Assembly (NCBI GenBank): GCA_048264125.1
Contig: JBLXDM010000008.1
Span: forward strand, 124,001 to 188,000
From: M1-B18 sp048264125
GTDB lineage: Bacteria > Bacillota > Clostridia > Peptostreptococcales > Natronincolaceae
DNA length: 64,000 nt
Direction: 5' to 3'
The notes under the pieces were generated by a model. It had not been told where the DNA came from, ran no database searches, and saw nothing but the letters and a program-made list of their open reading frames with translations. Position numbers and translations under genes: made by a program. Position 1 is the first letter of the stretch; each line of letters opens with the position of its first letter. Of this stretch, positions 58,757 to 64,000 are shown piece after piece.

Positions 58757-59881
58757 ATGAAGGTTATTATATTAGATGACGAAAGGTCCATGCTTCTAAT
58801 TCTAAAGAAAATGCTGGCTAAAATACAGGATGTGGAAATTGTAGGTAGCTTTCAAAGCACATACGAGGCCACAAAATTTTTAAAGGAAAACAAGGTAGAC
58901 CTTGCCTTTGTTGATATAAGTATGCCGGAGGAAAATGGTATTGACTTTGCTCGAAGGACTATAAGGGAGGCGCCTGAGCTTGCGATTATTTTTCTAACGG
59001 CCCATAAGGAATATGCATTGGAGGCCTTTGAGGTACATGCCTATGACTATATCGTAAAGCCCATTTCCCAATCCAGATTGGAAAATTCAGTGCAAAGGGT
59101 GAAGCAGAGGCTTTTTCCGCCAAATGCTTTCAATAGAACGGATACGCCCAAGCTAAATGTCTTTTGCTTTGGAGGCTTGGAAATCAGATACGGTGATAAT
59201 CGAACTGTGAGATTTACCTCATCCAAGAGTATCGAGCTGTTTGCATATCTTCTTATGAAGGATGGCAGATTTGTGTCTAAATGGAGCGTAGTGGATGATG
59301 TTTTTAGAGGCATGCCTTTGAAAAATGCGGAGACATATCTCAACACGACGGTATATAAGCTCCGCAAGGCACTGGAGCCCCACGGCATGAAGAGTGCGAT
59401 TATTTCATCGGATGAAAGCTACAAGCTGGATAAGGAGGATATTTATGTGGATTTCAAGGAGTTTGAGCAGCGGGTATATTCTTTTTCGGAGATAAACAGC
59501 TCCAATTATGAAAAGGCAATAATTGCAGAACGACTCTACATCGGTGAGCTATTTGGTCTGAAGGATTATTGCTGGTCCTCCTATCATAAGGAAAGGCTTT
59601 CGGAAATGTATTGGAGCTTTGCTAAGAAGCTGGTTTATTATCTAATAGAAAATAAGCAGCTGACGGCAACCCATCAAATACTTAAAAAGCTGTTGTATAT
59701 CAACGAATTAGATGAGGAGATAAACTGTCTTCTGATGCAGGTGTATGCATCACAAAAGGACAGACAGTCACTGGAAAAGCAATTCAAAAGGTACAAAAGG
59801 GTACTGCAACGGGAGCTGGGGGTTTATCCTGAGAAATATGCCAGCAATCTTTATAATACGCTTGTGAAATCCCTAAAGTAA
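58757..59881 (+). CDS. Response regulator with SARP/BTAD output domain
   Basis: A 374-residue regulator: receiver (Asp53 in FVDISMP, KPIS lysine), an OmpR-like winged helix (about 130-215; FTSSKSIELFAYLLMKDGRFV, YLNTTVYKLRKALE) and a bacterial transcriptional activation domain (about 220-374) ending RYKRVLQRELGVYPEKYASNLY. REC-wHTH-BTAD proteins are activators; BTAD is TPR-like. It follows two histidine kinase genes with a 27-bp gap and is their likely partner. Confidence 0.87.
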   Translation: MKVIILDDERSMLLILKKMLAKIQDVEIVGSFQSTYEATKFLKENKVDLAFVDISMPEENGIDFARRTIREAPELAIIFLTAHKEYALEAFEVHAYDYIVKPISQSRLENSVQRVKQRLFPPNAFNRTDTPKLNVFCFGGLEIRYGDNRTVRFTSSKSIELFAYLLMKDGRFVSKWSVVDDVFRGMPLKNAETYLNTTVYKLRKALEPHGMKSAIISSDESYKLDKEDIYVDFKEFEQRVYSFSEINSSNYEKAIIAERLYIGELFGLKDYCWSSYHKERLSEMYWSFAKKLVYYLIENKQLTATHQILKKLLYINELDEEINCLLMQVYASQKDRQSLEKQFKRYKRVLQRELGVYPEKYASNLYNTLVKSLK

Positions 59882-59889
59882 AAAGGTGT

Positions 59890-59909
59890 TTTTACATAAA
59901 AATGTAAAA
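59890..59909. other. Dyad after the SARP regulator gene
   Basis: TTTTACAT and ATGTAAAA form a perfect 8-bp inverted repeat with a 4-nt loop, without a strong T-run. It may be a weak terminator or an operator for the next gene; TATAAT occurs at 59950-59955. Confidence 0.35.
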
Positions 59910-60038
59910 CAATGTATCTATTTGTCAGAAATTAGTCATTGATAATTTGTATAATACACATAAGATTGTTATCTAAAATTAATTATTATGAAAATGCCAT
60001 TGTTACATGCTATATATTGCTGATTGGGAGGACGTATC

Positions 60039-60743
60039 ATGCAGGGCTTGTTATATAAATTGGGGAAGGGGGGTATCGTTGTTAAAGCTAAAGAAAGCAG
60101 TAAATTATTAAACAGAATGGACAATACAGAAGGGGAGTTTTTGGATAAAGCCCATATAGAGGAAATGATTAGAGGGGAAATAGAGATAAGCAAGGAAAAC
60201 CACTATTCGATTTTGCTATTTGATATAAAGGATATCATGTCGGGTGATTATGATGGCATAAAGGCAGGGGAGGTCCTGCATATAGTCGAGGCAACGGTTT
60301 TATCATGTATTAGAAGGGAGGATTTAGCTGCTTGGACTGATGAAAATCAGTTTCTGATATTAACCGCCGTTACAGATAAGGTGCAATTGAGGGGTATACT
60401 GAAAAGACTTTATTGCAGCCTGATACAAAGGTTCTTCAATATTAATGAAAACCCTCAGATACATATAGGCTTAGCCGTTAGAGACGATAATTTGAGCCTT
60501 CAGCAGCTTCTCAGCAGTGCTAGGGAAAGCATGGAGGAGGCTAGGCTAAAGAAAAAAAGCAGAGGCTTTGAGCAGGAGCTTCAATTGGCAGTGAAAATTG
60601 ATAAGGTGAGAAAAGAATTGCATAGGATGATTATTAATCAGAAGGCTAAGGGCTTTGACGAAACGATTGTAAGGATGAGCCAATATCTTGATGAACTGCT
60701 GGTAGAATATATAAGAAATAGCAGGAGTGAAAATTATGAATAA
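60039..60743 (+). CDS. Degenerate GGDEF domain fused to a Spo0E-like phosphatase domain
   Basis: A 234-residue protein. Residues about 35-175 have the GGDEF fold pattern (YSILLFDIKDIM, RREDLAAWTDENQFLIL, IHIGLAVRD, SARESMEEARLKK) but the GGDEF signature is replaced by TDENQF, so no cyclase activity is expected. Residues about 188-228 match the Spo0E family: KIDKVRKELHRMI then RMSQYLDELLVEY, with the SQxLD signature. Spo0E proteins remove phosphate from Spo0A~P and so block sporulation. Overlaps the next gene by 8 bp. Confidence 0.72.
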   Translation: MQGLLYKLGKGGIVVKAKESSKLLNRMDNTEGEFLDKAHIEEMIRGEIEISKENHYSILLFDIKDIMSGDYDGIKAGEVLHIVEATVLSCIRREDLAAWTDENQFLILTAVTDKVQLRGILKRLYCSLIQRFFNINENPQIHIGLAVRDDNLSLQQLLSSARESMEEARLKKKSRGFEQELQLAVKIDKVRKELHRMIINQKAKGFDETIVRMSQYLDELLVEYIRNSRSENYE

Positions 60744-63174
60744 TATGAATCTGGCCGACGCAAATGAAATAGACAATTTTCAGCAAAGATTAAAGGAGAC
60801 AGACCATAATTATCGGATGCTGTTTGATAACCATGACAGTGTTATGGTGCTTATAGATGCCTACAACGGTAATATTGTTGAGGCTAATAAGGCTGCTATT
60901 AAATACTATGGCTACACTAAGGAAGCACTTCTTTCAATGAGAATACAGGATATAAATGCCCTCAGTGAGGAAGAGGTTAATATTGAGATTGACCGTGCAA
61001 AAACTGAACAAAGAAACTATTTTCAATTTATTCATAAGCTGGCAGATAACCAGCTGAGGGAGGTTGAGGTCCACAGCTTCCCAGTTGAGGTTGGCAAACG
61101 AAAGCTGCTGTTTTCAACGATTTACGATATTACTGACAGGTACAAACAAAAATTGATGTTTGAAACCTTATTTTTTGATACCCCCTATGCAGTAGCTATT
61201 CTAGATCAAAACCAGAGAATCGTCAATATAAATAATAACTTTACAGACCTCTTCTATTATAAGCAAAATGAAGCAGCTGGCATGCCCATTGGTAGCTTAG
61301 TGGCAACGGAGGAGGCCTCAACTGAGATAGAAAATAATCTTCAGCTGGTCTTCAGTGGTGAGGTGGTAAAACAGGAGGGGGTCAGAAGTAGAAGCGACGG
61401 AGGGCTGATTGATGTAGAAATTCTCGGCTATCCGATAATCAATCATAATACAATAATAGGTGCTTATGTAATATACATAGATATCTCGGTAAAGAAGAAA
61501 TCTGAGAAGCAGCTGCTGTTATTTAAAAATATACTAGAAAACAATAGTGAGGGTGTAGTAATCACTGATGAAGGTGGCTTTATTCAATGGATCAATAATG
61601 CCTTTACTGAAATAACCGGATATAGCAGCGATGAAATACTGAACAGGAATATAAGCATATTGAAGTCAGGGATCCAATCTAGAGAGTTTTATATGGAAAT
61701 GTGGGACAGGCTTCTGGCTGAGGGAAAATGGATAGGTGAGATTACAAACCTTAGCAAAGCGGGAAAGCATTGCTCTGAATGGCTGACGATAAATAGCATA
61801 AAAGATGATTCAAATAAAACAACAAATTATGTCGGAATATTTAAGGACCTATCAGAGAAGCAAAAGCTGGATAAAAGAATGGATGAGCTTAAGCAGAAGG
61901 ATTCTCTGACCCGACTGTATAACAGAAGCTATTTTTTAAAGTCTGTTGATGCGTATATACGTGACACCGGCGGTAGATTTTCTATTATATTTTTGGATAT
62001 TGAAGGCTTTAAGGACATAAATGATTCTTTGGGACATCAAATTGGAGACAAGCTATTGATAGGCTTCTCGGAAATACTATTATCGCTGGTGGACGAAAGA
62101 AAGCTCTTGTGCAGGTTCAGCAGTGATGAATTTGCAATTTTATGTAAGGACTCCCTTCAGGAGCAGGCCTACGGCTTTTCCAGAGCTCTGCTGAATAGGC
62201 TGAAGCAGCCCTTTATAATTGAGGGTACTGTGCTTCATGTAAACGCAAATATTGGAATAAGTAGGTTTCCGGAGGACGGTACAGATGCGGAAAATTTAGT
62301 GCGATATGCAGATATCGCTGTATATAGGGCAAAGGAGAAGCTTGAGGACAGAATATGCTTCTATGTCAGTGAAATGTCTGATTCCATAGAGGAGAAATTC
62401 CTGATAGCAAATCATCTGGCGTTGGCGGTGGACAACAATGAGCTATCCATCCACTATCAGCCTATATTTGATATAAATGCAAGGAACAAGATAGTTGGTG
62501 CTGAAGCGCTAATGAGGTGGAAAAATCCAATATTGGGCACCGTTTCTCCGGTGAAGTTTATACCGATAGCTGAGAAAACAGGACTCATCATTGATATGGG
62601 TAAATGGATATTTCAGGAGGTATGTAAACAGATTAACAGCTGGCAAATGAGAAAAAGGAATATTGTACCCATATCAGTGAATATCTCGGTAAAACAGCTG
62701 GAGCAAATGGATTTTGCCGAATACCTTATAGATATAATGGAGATCTATAGTATAACAGCAAATAATATCGAGCTTGAGATTACAGAAAGCGTTTCTTCGG
62801 GTGAGCTAATAGTTATAGTTAATAATATTCACAAAATTAAGAAGCATGGCATACGTATATCCATGGATGATTTCGGGACAGGCTTCTCTTCTCTGGGACA
62901 GCTGGATATCTTTGAGTTGGATAAGCTGAAAATAGATAAGATTTTTATTGATGATCTGGTGATGACCTTTAGAAGGCAAAATCTTGTTAAGACTATAATT
63001 GCAATGGCCAAGAGCTTAGGCTTAACCGTTGTGGCAGAGGGGATTGAAACAATGGAGCAGCTGAACTATCTGAGGGAGCTGGGCTGTCAGCTTGGACAGG
63101 GATATTTGCTAAGTGAGCCCCTGACTACAGAAAGGATAGAGGCATTGTTGAATTCAAGCATACAAGAAGCATAA
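60736..63174 (+). CDS. PAS-GGDEF-EAL protein, probable c-di-GMP phosphodiesterase
   Basis: An 812-residue soluble protein with three N-terminal PAS domains (about 15-125, 135-255, 260-385), a GGDEF domain and an EAL domain. The GGDEF signature is SSDEF (RFSSDEFAIL), so diguanylate cyclase activity is unlikely; it may bind GTP as an activator. The EAL domain is complete: GAEALMRW, SVNISVKQL, ELEITES, MDDFGTGFSSL, KIDK, VAEGIET and CQLGQGY, so c-di-GMP hydrolysis is expected. ATG 60736 follows GCAGGAG. Translationally coupled to the GGDEF-Spo0E gene. Confidence 0.92.
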   Translation: MNNMNLADANEIDNFQQRLKETDHNYRMLFDNHDSVMVLIDAYNGNIVEANKAAIKYYGYTKEALLSMRIQDINALSEEEVNIEIDRAKTEQRNYFQFIHKLADNQLREVEVHSFPVEVGKRKLLFSTIYDITDRYKQKLMFETLFFDTPYAVAILDQNQRIVNINNNFTDLFYYKQNEAAGMPIGSLVATEEASTEIENNLQLVFSGEVVKQEGVRSRSDGGLIDVEILGYPIINHNTIIGAYVIYIDISVKKKSEKQLLLFKNILENNSEGVVITDEGGFIQWINNAFTEITGYSSDEILNRNISILKSGIQSREFYMEMWDRLLAEGKWIGEITNLSKAGKHCSEWLTINSIKDDSNKTTNYVGIFKDLSEKQKLDKRMDELKQKDSLTRLYNRSYFLKSVDAYIRDTGGRFSIIFLDIEGFKDINDSLGHQIGDKLLIGFSEILLSLVDERKLLCRFSSDEFAILCKDSLQEQAYGFSRALLNRLKQPFIIEGTVLHVNANIGISRFPEDGTDAENLVRYADIAVYRAKEKLEDRICFYVSEMSDSIEEKFLIANHLALAVDNNELSIHYQPIFDINARNKIVGAEALMRWKNPILGTVSPVKFIPIAEKTGLIIDMGKWIFQEVCKQINSWQMRKRNIVPISVNISVKQLEQMDFAEYLIDIMEIYSITANNIELEITESVSSGELIVIVNNIHKIKKHGIRISMDDFGTGFSSLGQLDIFELDKLKIDKIFIDDLVMTFRRQNLVKTIIAMAKSLGLTVVAEGIETMEQLNYLRELGCQLGQGYLLSEPLTTERIEALLNSSIQEA

Positions 63175-63214
63175 AATCGACGCCGCCGGTGAAATAAAAT
63201 AGAGGAGATGGATA

Positions 63215-63245
63215 AAGAAGGAGCTACAGGCAAGCTTCTTCTTTT
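63215..63245 (+). terminator. Intrinsic terminator of the signalling block
   Basis: AAGAAGGAGCT pairs with AGCTTCTTCTT over 11 bp (one G-U), 7-nt loop, then TTTT. Confidence 0.85.
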
Positions 63246-63267
63246 GATATAAGGCTGGTGGTTATGA

Positions 63268-64000
63268 CTATTGATTGTCACCTCTGATGTTAAAGCTAAA
63301 GCTGGTGAGAATACACCTGTCCTTCTCCACCAAATGCTTCTCATGAAATTCAACCCTTCCTTCTCGGGTTATTAAAATCACTGTTTTAAATTGGGTACCA
63401 TAATCTGGAGTATCGATATGTATAGAGGACAACATTCGCTCTATTTCAAGAGGTACACCTGTTTCTGGCAGCTTATCATCGGCAGGAGTCTCTGTGTCAT
63501 CTAGTATGTCAAACAAACCTTCTACAGAAGGCTCCTCCTTTAATAGCTGTGCAAACCTATTCTTAGCCTTTGTCAGCTTATACCAAGGGGTGTCCAGTAG
63601 TGCATTGCTGAGGCCATATATACCTTTAGCTAAAGGTATTATCTTGTTTTCAACATTGGAATAAAACCACAGCTCCCGTGGATTACCCACCACCAAATTA
63701 AAGGGACTATAGTCAGCGTGCTGTAGCTGCACACTTTTCAGATATTCCTCCGGAGGCATTCTGTCTGCCAGATAGTTCAGAGTCAGCATACCTCTTGAAA
63801 GTCCTACCTCTTTTTTTAGCGTAGGATCTCTGTAGTTGGTTAAAAAGGCGATTCTCCCTTTTTTTGTAATTCCGGTCCAGGTCCCACCCTTCTCGCAATC
63901 CATCCCTGCCAACAGGTCAGGGTGACTTTTCCAAAAATGAGCCTCCAACGAAGGACGATTTTTAAACTCATCCCTGTTGCCAATAAATATAAAGTCATAT
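63268..64000 (-). CDS. TANGO2/NRDE-family protein, N-terminus outside window
   Basis: The frame is open to the window edge; the visible 244 residues begin at FIFIGNRDEFKNRPS, which contains the NRDE motif that names the family. Further marks are GGTWTGITKKGRIAFLTNYRD, NLVVGNPRELWFYSN and YGLSNALLDTPWYK. Normal length is about 255, so only the first dozen residues (probably including an essential N-terminal Cys) are missing. The family has the Ntn-hydrolase-like fold; a role in haem or lipid handling is reported for animal TANGO2, but the bacterial role is unknown. Confidence 0.85.
   Translation of the reverse strand, partial: YDFIFIGNRDEFKNRPSLEAHFWKSHPDLLAGMDCEKGGTWTGITKKGRIAFLTNYRDPTLKKEVGLSRGMLTLNYLADRMPPEEYLKSVQLQHADYSPFNLVVGNPRELWFYSNVENKIIPLAKGIYGLSNALLDTPWYKLTKAKNRFAQLLKEEPSVEGLFDILDDTETPADDKLPETGVPLEIERMLSSIHIDTPDYGTQFKTVILITREGRVEFHEKHLVEKDRCILTSFSFNIRGDNQ

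Overview
The window reads as chromosome of a low-GC, endospore-forming anaerobic Firmicute of the class Clostridia. The support is an exosporium-type collagen-like protein, a Spo0E-like phosphatase domain, an Agr system with a clostridial-style AgrD, TTG/GTG starts behind strong AGGAGG-type ribosome sites, T-rich intrinsic terminators, a HrcA/CIRCE-controlled htpG and many c-di-GMP proteins. I saw no rRNA, tRNA, CRISPR array, prophage or transposase gene. Both edge genes are cut by the window.

Layout. 1-6.4 kb: 5'-truncated Cache-HAMP-GAF-HD-GYP protein, HPr, a long-form glutamine synthetase, a minus-strand XRE/membrane-protein pair under an operator-flanked promoter, and a YtxH/DUF948 pair behind a sigma-B-like promoter. 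6.4-11.3 kb: repeat cluster, then argC-argJ-argB-argD behind tandem ArgR-like boxes. 11.4-15.5 kb: an RRNPP-type (HTH+TPR) regulator with a 41-residue exported peptide in the same operon, then a small ORF interrupted by an amber codon and a secreted subtilase. 15.6-19.8 kb: c-di-GMP-I riboswitch plus chemoreceptor, WrbA, ECF sigma/anti-sigma pair. 20-23 kb: a complete agr-type locus in the order regulator, kinase, AgrB, AgrD. 23-31.7 kb: YbjQ-like protein, htpG, nitroreductase, NarL-type two-component pair, lipase-like hydrolase behind an RBS-masking hairpin, two flavodoxin-like proteins. 31.8-38.4 kb: second HTH/TPR regulator, an orphan NitT/TauT-type ABC permease/ATPase pair, a MerR-zinc-ribbon-methyltransferase fusion, and an exported FMN/FAD reductase. 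38.5-43.6 kb: second sigma/anti-sigma pair, poorly conserved genes mixed with a dispersed hairpin repeat, cupin, CDF transporter. 43.6-51.7 kb: ABC-F protein behind a long attenuator-like leader, potassium-linked two-component/TrkA operon, histidyl-tRNA synthetase behind a His-rich leader peptide, YibE/F protein. 51.8-64 kb: collagen-like spore-surface protein, XRE regulator, alkaline-phosphatase-superfamily enzyme, two histidine kinases (one lacking the phospho-histidine), a REC-SARP regulator, a degenerate GGDEF-Spo0E fusion, a PAS-GGDEF-EAL protein, and a TANGO2/NRDE protein.

How it fits together. The window is dense in signalling: two peptide-signal systems (agr and RRNPP-like), several two-component systems, two ECF sigma factors, and c-di-GMP sensing and turnover (riboswitch, HD-GYP, EAL). 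The 55.6-63.2 kb block appears to bring kinases, c-di-GMP domains and a Spo0E-type domain into one neighbourhood and is the best candidate for a little-described regulatory module. RNA-level control recurs: a riboswitch, a His leader attenuator, an ABC-F leader with a micro-ORF and two terminators, and an RBS-masking hairpin. Function calls come from motif recognition in the translated sequence; no database search or structure prediction was run.
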